From Piper betle (lineage: Eukaryota > Streptophyta > Magnoliopsida > Piperales > Piperaceae): a DNA stretch of 64,000 nucleotides. Both the position numbers and the translations under genes were made by a program. How positions within the stretch are numbered: the first letter of the stretch is position 1; every line of letters begins with the position of its first letter. The notes under the pieces are model-generated. The model had not been told where the DNA came from, did no database searches, and saw only the letters and a program-made list of their open reading frames with translations. The stretch is taken from assembly GCA_033002965.1 (NCBI GenBank), contig JAURVB010013239.1:1-64000 (forward strand). The letters are read 5' to 3'. Positions 1-11,365 of this stretch are shown here, in pieces.

Positions 1-125
1 GACATGGAAAGAAAGGGAACCAACTCAAGGTCAATGGACACAAGCTGAAGCACTCTCATGGATTGGTGCTAGTCAAGTTAAGGACTGAAAACAAGCCTTT
101 GTTGGGAGGCAACACAAGTATATAA
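1..125 (+). pseudogene. C-terminal end of Athila/Tat-like gypsy pol (partial)
   Basis: An open frame enters from the left edge and ends at a TAA at 123-125. It reads KVNGHKLKH around 27-53 and KPLLGGN around 93-113. The first motif resembles the end of integrase in plant Athila/Tat-lineage Ty3 elements. The TTGGGAGGCAAC stretch is typical just after it in those elements. Only about 41 codons are visible, so nothing can be said about the rest of pol. The lineage call is from memory of the motif and is moderate; a related gypsy lineage is the alternative. Confidence 0.5.
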
Positions 126-1600
126 AAAAAGTGCTTTGTTTTTAGGTCCAAACCAATCCAAGCCAAGAAAGCTGACCCAACACAACTCGACTCAAGAAAC
201 AGAAAAAGCTGAGGATAAAAACGAAAAGGCTAAGGTGAAAGTTAAAGTTTTCTTTTAACCCTAACTTTTCTTTGACACCGCTACTAGCCTACCACCCTCA
301 ATCTTTTGCAAAATCAGTAATCAATTGATGAGGTATGAGCTTCAATCTTCAAGTTCAACTTCTAATTTCTTGTTCTTATACTCAATAATAGCTGTGAATA
401 GTTGATTGCCTTGCATGTTGTTCAAATCTGGGCTAGAATACTTGTGTAGATGCTTGTTCAATAACATGTTTAATCTATGTGTAGAGCTTGATGAGATGCA
501 TGAGATATGTTATATGTGTATAAATAAGGTTGCATATGAGTGATTTATTTGCTTCGTACCCTGCTCATGTCGTGTTGTGCATTTTAGCCTTTTTGATCCC
601 TAATGAAAGTGCATAAAAAGGCCAATTTATTTTTTAGTTTTAACTATATTTATCTTCGTGGTGATTTCGAGGAGTAATTTCTGAAAGTTATAGTTGAGAC
701 AGAATGTTCTAAAAGAGGTAGCAAGCTGCTAAAAAGGTCACGACACAACCCATGGATTCCCTATTGGCCTCTAACGACTCAATTTGCCAAGACGAAACAA
801 AGGAAGTTCAACGCACTGTTGAATAGGGCAACCCAACAAGACTGGACATTAAGGTAAAAGGGAAGAGGAGAACTAAGACACTGACTATGAAAGATCCCGG
901 TTGTCACCTCTACCCAAAGAAAGGGAAGACAAGCAGCCTCCTATCATCTCATTTTTCACAAAATCTCCAAGCAAATATCCAAAAAAGGAACACATTGCAA
1001 TCTGCTCAAAAAGAAGAAAAAGGAAAAGAAAAAGTGACCGAAAAGAAAGAGAAGTAGGATATGAGGAAATTACGGTCAAGAAATTCGACAAGGGGAGTGA
1101 AAGTCAATACCAACCCTGAGATATCAATTGCTGAAAAAGAGAGTGATCTCAAGACCAATCAAAGCAGGCAGAAAAGGAGAAAGAAAAGTCAGCTCAGAAA
1201 GTAAAAGCACAGAAGAAAGTTACAATGGCAAGGCCTACAACAACCAAAGAATAAGGTAAAGGAATTGTTCAGAGCCCTAGAGAGTAGAAAAGAAGAAGGT
1301 GAAACAACCCATGCAAGAGAAGAAGCAAGAGGAGAAGAAGGAAAATCAAGCAAGTGAAAAAGAGGAAATCTGAGCTCAACAATATTGACAAGGCTAAGAG
1401 AATAGAGACAACGACTCGAATGAGGACAACATAAGAGAAACCTCAAGTCCCGGCACCAACACCAGCACCACCATCTATTCATGAGGAGGTAGAAGTAGAG
1501 AAAAGAGAAACCCAACCCCCATAGCTACCCACAATAAGGAAAGTGTTAGCAAAGAAATCCAAGGCACCATTGTGTAAATCCATGCTTGGTTATTCTTAAT
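126..1600. other. Non-coding stretch with ~650-bp purine-rich tract
   Basis: No gene is recognised here. From about 880 to 1540 the plus strand is strongly purine-rich (runs of AAG/GAA), so short frames on it read as Lys/Glu-rich low-complexity peptides and the opposite strand as Leu/Ser-rich ones. There is no domain motif and every frame is short. It may be the non-coding 3' region of the Athila-like element ending at 125. Confidence 0.45.
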
Positions 1601-2173
1601 CCAATTATGTTGGAAAACCACACCCACAAACCCCTAAGATCAAAACCAACTTGGCGTCTTGGAAGGAAGACGAATACTACCCACAATCACAGCAAGCGGA
1701 GAAAAAGGAAATAAAAATCTTATCTAAAATATTATAAATTAATTAAAATATAAGTTTCCAAAACATATGGTTATTACATCAATATACATAGTCAAAAGTA
1801 AAAATGTTTGATAAAAAAAAAGAAAGAATAAAAATACAACACAACAACAGAGCGAGAGGAGTATGCGTCTGTGTGAAGTCTCTAGCAAACCCATGCATAT
1901 AAAAGAAACACGTCAGTGACACCAAAGGCACACCACCTGCATAAATATAAAAAAACACGTCAGTAACAAGTTACTGGTCTGAAAATAAAAAAATTATTTT
2001 ATCAAACTGGCGTATAAACTCAATAGTTCATAAAAAATAAAATAGAGGGGATAAGATACCACAGAAGATTCACACAATACAAGAAGGAAACTACACCGGC
2101 GTGTGACCCACAACTGATCGGACAACACCCTCTCTCCTATCTTCTTGAATTCCACCATGCACCACACTCCTCT
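1600..2173 (-). mobile_element. Diverged LTR, left half (split by the composite)
   Basis: The stretch around 1890-2040 (AAAAAACACGTCAGTAACAA and the ACTGGC motif after it) matches family B LTR sequence at 2815-2900 and 12030-12110, but diverged. It stops at 2173, where the composite insertion begins with a CCTCT duplication. The matching right half is at 16684-17540. The outer left boundary near 1600 is approximate. Confidence 0.5.
2169..2173. repeat. Target-site duplication CCTCT (left) of the composite
   Basis: CCTCT lies directly before the LTR start at 2174 and again at 16684-16688, directly after the LTR stub ends. A perfect 5-bp match is what Ty3-type integration leaves, so everything between was one insertion event or one insertion plus later internal recombination. 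Confidence 0.8.
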
Positions 2174-4225
2174 TGTGACACCCCGAATCTAGCTCACTCG
2201 CAAACTAAACCAGAATGTCATTGGTCCCGATTAAGTCGGTTAACTTGAATCTAACTCAAGTGGATACACACTCGATGTCTGATGATGGAAGATACCCTAA
2301 CCTGCTACTACGTGGATGACATAACAACCAGTTTACATACCAAAATAATTACGATAAAAATTAATAAAAATTCTTGAAATAAAACAGAAAGACTCCCCTA
2401 AAAGTGTAATAAGGGGCCACCCTATCAAATCAACCTGTATGAATACATAAATCCATATACATCCATTGCACTATATTTTCACATAAATATTTAATTTGGC
2501 CATATCAAAATATTCTCTACGTTTCTGGTCTCGACCCACCTGCAATTTTTAATTTCCACCTTTATCATTCTATGTGCACACTAATATATATTTCGGATCA
2601 AATTATCACTATCCATTTCTCTTTATCAAAATCTTCATCATCTCATCTTTTATATCAGACAATTTCATCACAAGAATTTCATTTTTATAATAACATAACA
2701 AGACAATCAAAAGCCAAAACAAAGATTCTTTCAGCAAGCAAGTGTGTGTGTGTGCAAGGTAGGTCACTACATCTCTATCCAAGCCGGCATATCTAGTATT
2801 TAATCTTCGCCTACACATATATAAAAAACATAAGTAACAAGCATTATTGGTTAAAAAATATAACTACATAACAAACTGGCAAATCTAAGCTGACTCTCAT
2901 TTTGAATAAAAACATTTATATAGTTCTCATTAACACTTCTAAGGGTATCTAGTAATGAGCCACCGGGCTAGCATCCTTAACTGACTGGTCTGATGTCTCT
3001 CTCGACACTTTCTCATTTTTATGGTCCCATGGGACTACAAGTATATCTTAAACCCTCTCCTTTACTCTCGTAATTCTCCTAGACTTGAGCACAAAAGCCG
3101 AGTACTCTCAGACAGTCGCCTTTTGAACCCTTTAAACCACAAGCCCAGACGTGTACTATTACCCGTAAACCTCTACATTTATTCGGGTGTGAGGAACTCA
3201 AAATGGGTGTTGTCAGGATCCCTCAGGAATGGAACAACCTTTCACTAATCCAGAGCCTGCTTTGACTGGCATGTGCACCTACTCATGGTACGTGCGAGTC
3301 GGCTTTCAAATCTCTTGTCTCAGTAAAACACTATAAAACTATATATAGGTTTGGGAAGGGATTTATAAAATATGCCCGAAGGCAAATTGGGGTGGATCTT
3401 ATTTTTGAAATCAAACTCAAGGGATCTCGTCTTCAAGGGTTATTAATCTAAAAAAACCGATTGACTAAATGGCCCGGGTTAAGTGGGATCCGATAAATCG
3501 GCACTTAGTCTGTCCTTCAAGCAATAAAACAAGCATACAATTAAATAGAACGTAAAACAGGGAATGAGTCCTAAACGGACCTAATAGAAGGTCTGAGCGT
3601 GTTCTCGCGTCTAGGCGGTGACCTCCTACTCCGAACCTACATAACAAGACTAAACATTAACACCTATTATAATGCAAGAATGCTATACTTCTTCATCAAT
3701 CCATACAAAACAAACAACAATAATTTCGTCTATGTCTCAACCTAGGGCCATGCGATCACGAGTCCGACAATATGTGACTGTTACATTCAAATCATACAAC
3801 CCATTCTAGTTGATGATTAAGACCTATTAAATTACCTACCTACATCTTAATGGAGTTATTAACATCATGTATTCTAATTCAAAGGTATAAGAAAAGAATC
3901 CTCATCTAGTTAGATATTAACCCTAACTCCGATAATTAGCTTAGTATTCAATAATACTAATTTAATCATAAAAACTATATACGTAATTTACAAGTTAATT
4001 GTCTAACCCTAATTCACCATTGTCATTTGTTAACATGCATTTGAATTTAAACTAACATCTATTTACAATCACACCATTTGCATCACAATAAGATCATAAA
4101 ATACCTCATTATCGAATAAATTTGGATGAAGTTCTATACCTAATTGTTGGTCACTCAGTAATGGCGACAACGGCCGCAGTTGTGGACTGTTGCCAAAGCA
4201 AGGTGATGGTGGCTGAGGGGGCTAG

Positions 4226-4230
4226 GTTGG
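4226..4230. repeat. TSD GTTGG (left) of solo LTR
   Basis: GTTGG at 4226-4230 is repeated at 7334-7338, directly flanking the solo LTR. Removing the insert restores a continuous match to the paralogous LTR around 13285-13360. Confidence 0.85.
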
Positions 4231-4669
4231 TGTAACGACCCGCCATTTTTCACGATATTGTGGGCCTTGCTGGCAGGGTGTTACTCAAAATTTAACAAAA
4301 CCCAACCCTGTAACAACCAATCCTAACCGGACCAGCTGTTACTTAAAAGGTTACATGAATAATATGAAGCAAATAAGTCTAGCATTTCTAACTCAAAAGA
4401 ACTTATTTTCAAATGACAATGCATAAAGTAATTATCCCACAGTCTTGGACCGTATTCCATAGCCACATTTATAACAAGAAAAGTAAAAAGAGAAGTCTGC
4501 TTATTAACCGTTCATCACTTGCCTGGGTAGAAAAACCACCCTATCGTCTCTTAGTCTTTCGGTCCAACTGCTAACCTGCGGAGGCAACTCAGCATTAGTG
4601 ATTAACCACTAAGCCGTATAATTAAATAAAACAAGTCCATAAACTCCCTATCATTATCTATAATATTGG

Positions 4670-5400
4670 CACTTGTGACCATTCCAACATGACCATTTAT
4701 TAGCTGATGGTTCAGTCCACCATGTGCATTAGTTGGCTGATGGGTCAGTCCACCATGTCCACCTATTGGGTAATGGGTCAGTCCATCATGTATATTACCG
4801 GCTGGCGAGTCCAATCCGCCATGTCCGTTATTGGCTGGTGAGTCCAATCCACCATGTCCATTAGTTGGCTGATGGGTCAGTCCACCATGTCCATCTATTG
4901 GCTGATGGGTTAGTCAACCATGTCCGTAATTGGCTGGTGAGTCCAATCTACCATGTCCAATTTATTGGCTGATGGGTCAGTCCATCATGTCCATTACCGG
5001 TTGACGATTCCAATCCGCCATGTCCATTATCGGCTGGTGGGTCCAATCCACCATGTCCGTAATTGGCTGGCGAGTCCAATCCGCCATGTCCAATTTATTG
5101 GCTGATGGGTCAGTCCATCATGTCCATTACCGGCTGGCAAGTCCAATCTGCCATGTCCGTTATCGGCTGGTGGGTCCAATCCACCATGTCCGTAATTGGC
5201 TGGCGAGTCCAATCCGCCATGTCTAATTTATTGGCTGATGGGTCAGTCCATCATGTCCATTACCGGCTGGCGAGTCCAATCCACCATGTCCGTTATCAAC
5301 GGGTGGGTCCAATCCACCATGTCCGTAATTAGCTGGCGAGTCCAATCCGCCATGGCCAATTTATTGGCTGATGGGTCAGTCCATCATTTCCATTATTTGA
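4670..5400. repeat. 33-bp minisatellite in 133-bp higher-order units
   Basis: Monomers of about 33 bp built on GGCTGG(C/T)GAGTCCAATCC with CCATGTCC are grouped in fours. The anchor TTTATTGG recurs at 4961, 5094, 5227 and 5360, exactly 133 bp apart. The array creates overlapping open frames on both strands that are not genes. Confidence 0.9.
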
Positions 5401-6369
5401 TTATGAAGGGCATAGCCCGTGTCAGACTGAGTCAATTCCTTAACCCCGGTTGCACTCAGTGCATGGTTGTCGAATCTAGGCTCATGCTGACCAGGTTATC
5501 CACAAGGGAAAATACAACATTTTAAATAATTATACGGACCTGGATATTTCGAACTTGCAGCTACGACCAATGATCTTAATATGAACGAGGACATAAAATT
5601 ATACATAAGTATAATTTTATTCTAGTAGAAATGCATGCAACTAAATGACTAATATATATTACTATTAAATTTCAACAATATTAAATATTAAACTATTCAT
5701 GTGACATAATCATTTAAATCCTACTTTACATTAATAATCTAGATCATAATTAACACCTAACAAATAATAAAATAATTTTCAACTTATACCCAAATATTTA
5801 ATTACTATTATTAGTATATTTTCCTTCGGTTATAATCTTTTTTAATCGCTAGTATTACTTACAGCAATTTAATTAATTAAGTTGTTCAATTAAATTATTT
5901 AAACTAGTTTGTATTATTTTAATTTATAAATATTATTAATACAATTATTTTAAATTATTTGACTTTATAAAGTTTCAAACTTAATTTATTTCCATTATGC
6001 TATTTAGGTTCGACGCGAGTGATGCTCCCCGACTATAATTTAATAACACATTTTCTACATTACTGACTTGTTATTAAAATAATCACTTTATTTACTTAAT
6101 ATTAAATTTAATATGGTAAAGGTAACATCTTTATTTATTAATCACTTATAACCGTCCGATTTAATTTAATCGCTTTTATTACGTCGATTAATTATCAACA
6201 GTTTCTCATTAGCGTTTTTTTATATTACTTATATCCATGTCGACTTCGTCCAATAACTAATTAGTTTAGTAACTTTACCCTATAACTTGTTAAAATAATT
6301 ATTTTTAAAGATTTATTACGTGTTTGTATTATTTTTAACTCGAGTCGGTATCGAGTCAACCAGTATTTA

Positions 6370-6910
6370 CAGAATTGCCACCGCCCTTCTTCTTCTTCTT
6401 CCCCGGCGAGCTCTGTTCCCAACTCCAGGCGCGCTCCAGCCACCGCCGCCGCTGACCATCTCCGGCCACCGTCAATCATCGTCTACCAGCCCTACCATGC
6501 CCTGGCAGTGTGGCCGCGGCCAACTCCGGCCGTTTTCAAGCAGTGGCAACGCCCGCATCGCTCTCCTAGCGGCTCGCTTGCGGCGGCGATTCCACTGCCG
6601 GCGAGCGTCGCTGCCTCAATTGGGTGGTCGCCTCGTCACCCTCGACAACCTATCTACGTTCCCCGGCCCTATTGGAACCCGTCGCCACCTAGGGCGACCG
6701 GATTTCTTCCCCCACCGCCGTCGCCCTTGTTTTTGCCGCCGTTACTGTTTTTGTCTATTCACCACCCTAGGCCGGCATCCACAGCCGTGAGATCAACCCT
6801 ATACTGATTGACGAAGAGAGTTGGATCATCTTTCGACGTTGGACGAGTCGTCGCCACTGATTCCCGACCAGGCTTGCCCGTGCTTGCCCATCGTGCCGAA
6901 CAGGGGAAAC
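6370..6910. other. GC-rich LTR block
   Basis: A sharp rise in G+C inside an otherwise AT-rich LTR, rich in CCGGCGA, CCGCCGC and CACCG words. Equivalent blocks lie at 49260-49900 and 54650-55500 in family B LTRs. In plant gypsy LTRs such blocks commonly sit downstream of the promoter. Proline/arginine-rich frames here have no domain. Confidence 0.5.
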
Positions 6911-8485
6911 TCGTCTGCAATTTCTCAAGTTTAAAATTATATTTGTTTTCTTATTGATTTTAAACTTTTAATCCTCATGATTATAAAACTTATTATCAAA
7001 TTAAAATATGCATGCAAGAAAATTAAGAAGAGGGAGATAGGAATACCTAAGCAAGGGAGAAGACACGCCGGTAATGAAGAGGAGAAGAGAATGCGAATGA
7101 AGGCTAGGGTGGAGGACGTCCTTTATAAATGAAATGATGGCTAGGGTTTGTGGAAACACACTAACACCCGTATTTAATTCCTTTAACCGGGTAACTGGGT
7201 AAAGAATAAAATATTTAACCGTGTAGACTTAACCGGGTAGAGAATATAATATAATTAATATTAATTCTCTAACGTTCGATGCTTCCCTGCCCGAGTCGAA
7301 TATATTAAAAAAAAAATTTCCATGGTCTTTACAGTTGGTGGAGCTGGTGCCCTCACAACCAGGTTACCATTGCCGGTAGCTGCTGTCCAGCAGAAAAATT
7401 CCACATGACCGTGGAAAGAAAAAGTCAAAAAAAGGGGGGTGGCTAGGTGGAATGGTCAGCTAGGTAAGAAGGGTCTAGGCAAGGGTGGTAGCAGGAGGTC
7501 AATGATGGAAATAGCTTGCCAAGGCGATCGCCGGTGGTGGCACTAGTCACTAGCGTAGAGAAATGTGGTTGGCTAGGGCAAAGGGTACCAAAAGCGGGGT
7601 TTTCGATTGGGGAGGGGATTAGTGCAATTGATGTGATCTAGGGTATGAGAAGGGGATGAGGAGGACGGTGGTGATGTGTGACAGCCGGTGGCAGCAAGTT
7701 GGAACGGTGGCTGTGTTTCCAATGTCACCATGCACATGGTCGATGGGGCTGAGATTGTGTCAGGAACGTTGAGGGGATTGTGGGTGAGGGTGACCGGAGG
7801 TTGTCGCCGAAGCCAACGACCGGTGATGGCGGTGACAAGATCGCAGCCGGCTTGGGTGAGAGCAATGGGGGAGAGGGATGGGGAAGAAAGAAGAGGTGAT
7901 GGGTGTGGAGGGTGGTGATGAGGGCGGTGAGGTGGTTGAGGAGGACGGCCGTAGTCGATGGCAGTCATCGCCAGTGGAATCGGGGCGAAGGTTAGGGCTG
8001 GTGATCGGGAGAGGGTCAGGGGGAAAGAGATTGTGGTTGAGACCATTTTCAGAATAAGAACTTGATTTGCTCCTGGCTCAAGTAAATATTACGAAATGCA
8101 TCCCGAAAAATAAAAAATAAAATGCAATAAAACACAATAAATAAAATAATCTAGTTCTACCTCAAATAACGTGCTCTAAACCTATTAACCCACCCATAAA
8201 TAATAATAACATGTCTTAATTCGATAAATAGCCTAAATCAAATTGTACGGTCTAGTAATAAAATAAATAAACAAAACATGTGTGTACTCTTATATATTCT
8301 GTTAACTCATTATGCTGTTATCTTATTGACGTTATACTCAATGCTTGGATACACTAACCCTCGTGGTTCATAACACACTATCGACCTCGGCTCAATATGC
8401 GTGTATTGAAATTTATTTGACTAAAAATAGCGGTAGAACAGACCAGTTTTGACAAAAAAACCATGATCGGGTCACGGGTTTTACA

Positions 8486-8530
8486 ACCTTCCCTTATAAA
8501 ATTTTTGTCCTCGAAATTTTAAATCAAGGA
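8486..8530 (-). other. Putative polypurine tract region of family B
   Basis: On the minus strand a GGACAAAAATTTTATAAGGGAAGGT run leads directly into TGTAAAACCC of the LTR. The GGGAAGGT purines next to the LTR fit a plus-strand primer site. The same sequence recurs at 16148-16190 beside the middle LTR. Confidence 0.5.
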
Positions 8531-9115
8531 GGCTTCAATTTTGTGACTGTCCACTGAATTTGTCTGTATGGCACCTCTCTAATCTCAAGCTGTCTACTCT
8601 TGTCATGTCATTGTCGTCATGCATTTTCTCTAGTTATGGCCTGTTCGGTACTGTCTTGATTGAAAAACCTAAGTCTACTCCTAAGACCTACTGGGTAAGA
8701 TATCAGGTCAGATGGCACTACTGGGTTACTAATCTAATCTACATCTGGGAAAACTATATTGAGGGCAAGGTATGCTAACTAACACCTACCTAAATCTCAT
8801 CCTCATCTGTGTGAAAGGTCGCCTATAGTTTCTTTGGGCACTCTGCTCCTGGTCCTACTACTAAACTAAGGTATCCTATGGGTTTTCCTACTACATGGTG
8901 GTGAATGGTTCTAAGTAAGGACATCTAGTAGATGGCTCCTGTACAAAGCAAAAACTATATAGGCTAAGGGGCTGTACGGCTCACTATCGGCAACTAAGTC
9001 ACACTCTCGGGGGCTCCTGTATGTGGAACTGAGTCCAAGCTGACTTGGTCCCAAGTCAGGTATCTCACTTATTTTCCTGAGGGAACAAGGACAGTTACTA
9101 TGACTCAGTTCCCTA

Positions 9116-9535
9116 GGGAGTCGAGGCGAAGGTTCGGGTGGCGTCGGGTGATTAGGAGAGGGTCAAGGGGAAAGAGATCTTGGTCGGTGGCATTTTCATA
9201 ATAAAAACTTGACTCGCTCCCTCCTCGAGTTAATATTATAAAACACATCCCAAAAAATATACAATAAAATACGATAAAATAAAATAATTGAGTCTAACTT
9301 GAATAACATGCTCTAAACCTATTAACCCACCCACCCATAAATAATAATAATGTGTCCTAACACGATTAACGGCCTAACTCTAATTCTACAACCTAATACT
9401 AAAATAAATAAATAAAATTTAAGCGTACTCACATAAATTCTAATAATTAATTCTGCTAGTATCTTACTGATGTTATCATAATATACTTGAGTACATATGA
9501 CCCTCGGGGTTCATAACACACGACCGACATCGGCA
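9116..9535 (-). mobile_element. LTR fragment inside the family B interior
   Basis: This segment matches the LTR at about 7975-8400 (GGCGAAGGTT..., CTTGACTCGCTCC, ATGACCCTCGGGGTTCATAACAC) but stops before the LTR terminus and joins interior sequence (CAACTAAGTCAC). The junction is then repeated one duplication unit later. Confidence 0.6.
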
Positions 9536-10378
9536 ACTAAGTCACACTGTCGGGAGCTCCTGTATGAGGAACTGAGTCGCTCATTGGGTCCATGCTAACT
9601 TGATCCCAAGTCAGGTATCTCACTCGATTTCCTGAGGGAAAAAGGACAGTTACTATGAATCTACTGCGTACTATGACTCTGGTAGCTAATTGTACAACAA
9701 CTATCTACTAATGGGAGCTCTTTGGCAAGGTAGTAAGCCCACCCATGCCAACATAGGGTGTCTCTCAAGGAGTATGAGAACACACTGCATGGTACTGTGA
9801 AATTTGCATCTGGTCTATGGCACATGCTCTAGTCAATGTGTGCACATCTCAATGATTTGGGTATGCTAATGGTAGGACTAGTATATCAGGATGGTGAGTG
9901 GAAATCCTCAAATGACACATCATCTGTCATAATATACTTGAGTATATATGACCCTCGGGGTTCATAACACATGACCGACATTGGCAACTAAGTCACATTA
10001 TCGGGAGCTCCTATATGAGGAACTAAGTCACTCACTGTGTCCATGATGATTTGATCCCAAGTCGGGTATCTCACTAGGTTTATTGAGGGAAAAATGACAG
10101 TTACTATGAATCTAATGCGTACTATGACTCTAGTAGCTAATTGTACGATGACTATCTACTAATGGGAGCTCTCTGGCAAGGTAGTAAGCCCACCCATGCT
10201 AGGATAGGGTGTCTCAAGGAGTATGAGAATACACTGCGTGGTACTATGAAATTTGCATCTAGTCCATGTCACATGCTCTAGTCAATAATGTGTGCTCATC
10301 TCAATCCTTTGGGTGCACTAATGGCAAGACTAGTATATCAGGAGGGTGAGTGGAAATCCTCAGATGACACCACATCCG
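9477..10378. repeat. 451-bp tandem duplication
   Basis: The sequence starting CATAATATACTTGAGTA at 9477 restarts at 9928, and the two units run in parallel to about 10378, sharing TATGACCCTCGGGGTTCATA, AATGGGAGCTCT and GACTAGTATATCAGGA. Each unit contains the LTR-interior junction. A third, shorter relative of the unit's middle lies at about 8975-9115. Confidence 0.8.
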
Positions 10379-11271
10379 CACCTAAGGGGCCCTCATGCAC
10401 ACTTGATCTTTGTGTGTGGAAGACTAAGGGAGCAAACATATCGGTAAGTCTGTAGATATGCCTCTAAAATCACCATAATTTACTATGCCACAGGTGGCCA
10501 ATCAATGAGGAATCTCAAGGATAGCTCGTAAGTAGCTCTAATTTAATTAGCTTATAGTAGGCAAATGAATGTGTTTCTTAATACTATACTAGTCATGCAC
10601 TTCTAAATGTGCGGGGTTTTTAATGACCCAAAGAACCACCATCTCCCCTCAAGCCTATGGGGACTCATAATGTGGTTTGACATGTGTCTCGTCCGTTCTT
10701 CAATTGTGTGGCCTGCCATCCGTACTAATTTGTATCACTAATCTTGACTCACATGTCTACTACCACTGTAGTAGACTCTCAAACAAAACTATCAATCAAG
10801 ATGAGCATACACTGGTGTCACTCTATCTATTCAGCATGGTCTATTCTACCGAAGTCCCTATCTATGTCGCTTCTAAGCTGAGGTGACATCGTCATCATAA
10901 GATCAGTCTGTAATCAAATACCTGCATTGCAAGCCTTAATTAGTACCTTTGCGGTACTTCCTATTCTCGGGGCAAAGATCAATCTTATGGCTCACGGTAA
11001 GAACCTAATTGTGATCTTTGTCACTAGCTCAATCCTGAATGGGATTACACTAGTGTCATGGTCTGGCTACCCTGATGTCGCATTCCTGTAGCTGGCATGT
11101 CTTCCTCGCTACTTATCAACATACATGCTAGTCCCTGGGAATGGTCCATCCAAATCATCAACTGAAGATCTCAGTGGCGCTTTACATACTTCTAACCATA
11201 TTTTTTCTTTTTTCACATTCACGCAACTCACTAGTGGAAAACCAGCAAACAAAGACAAGAAAAGGAAACAT

Positions 11272-11332
11272 ACCTACCAGCTTGACTTGGACCAGCCTTT
11301 GCACAAACATCACATGTAACCGTATCATCCAT
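11272..11332 (-). other. Conserved 59-nt mini-exon with splice donor (family B)
   Basis: On the minus strand an ATG at 11332 opens a 19-codon frame containing CDVCAKAG. It ends at TAG|GTATGTT with the donor GT at 11273-11272. The other family B element has the same arrangement at 57340-57400, also exactly 59 nt. This could be the first coding exon of a spliced element transcript; the second exon is not identified. Confidence 0.4.
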
Positions 11333-11352
11333 CTTCATCGACCAAGAGTGGC

Positions 11353-11365
11353 TTTGATACCAAAC
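11353..11365 (-). other. Primer-binding site, tRNA-iMet type
   Basis: The plus strand reads GGCTTTGATACCA just left of the LTR edge; the minus strand therefore gives TGGTATCAAAGCC, one mismatch from the plant initiator-Met primer site TGGTATCAGAGC. It marks 11366-16147 as the 5' LTR of the left copy. Confidence 0.75.

Larger units (their letters stand above)
4231..7333 (-). mobile_element. Solo LTR of chromovirus family A (133-bp array subtype)
   Basis: The plus-strand edges are TGTAACGACCCGCC (4231) and GGTCTTTACA (7333), flanked by the GTTGG duplication with no PBS, PPT or coding sequence attached. Length 3103 bp. It holds the 133-bp higher-order array (4670-5400), the conserved LTR core block (about 5418-5490), an AT-rich stretch (5560-6320) and a GC-rich CCGGCGAG-type block (6370-6910). 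Its nearest relative here is the LTR at 32281-34253. The 156-aa and similar frames in the GC-rich block are by-products of base composition. Confidence 0.85.
2174..8485 (-). mobile_element. Family B LTR, left copy (3' LTR of composite)
   Basis: The plus-strand edges are TGTGACACCCC at 2174 and GGGTTTTACA at 8485, so on its own strand it starts TGTAAAACCC. Without the nested solo LTR (4231-7333 plus one duplication) it is about 3.2 kb. The same sequence recurs at 11366-16147 and, on the plus strand, at 48806-51734 and 54185-57305. It contains a GC-rich block (about 7430-8050) and a TATATATA run near 3335. Confidence 0.75.
8486..11352 (-). mobile_element. Family B interior, non-coding, with internal duplications
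   Basis: Between PBS and PPT of the composite there is about 2.9 kb with no gag, protease, RT or integrase motif in any frame. The PPT side (8486-8530) reads on the minus strand as a TCGAGGACAAAAATTTTATAAGG-like tract next to the LTR start. A displaced LTR fragment (about 9116-9535) and a 451-bp duplication lie inside. Much of this interior matches the interior of the family B element at 57306-60587 in opposite orientation, for example 10560-10830 against 59370-59620. Confidence 0.6.

Noticed and set aside
901..1515. Lys-rich 72-codon and Leu/Ser-rich 108-codon frames
   Set aside because: Low-complexity translation of a purine-rich tract on opposite strands; no start context or domain.
5020..5525. 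Repetitive peptides of 60-109 codons on both strands (also at 33025-33960)
   Set aside because: Translations of the 133-bp array; 133 is not a multiple of three and frames drift between units.
6320..6807. 156-codon Pro/Arg-rich frame
   Set aside because: Inside the GC-rich block of the solo LTR at 4231-7333; no domain, no conservation in related LTRs.
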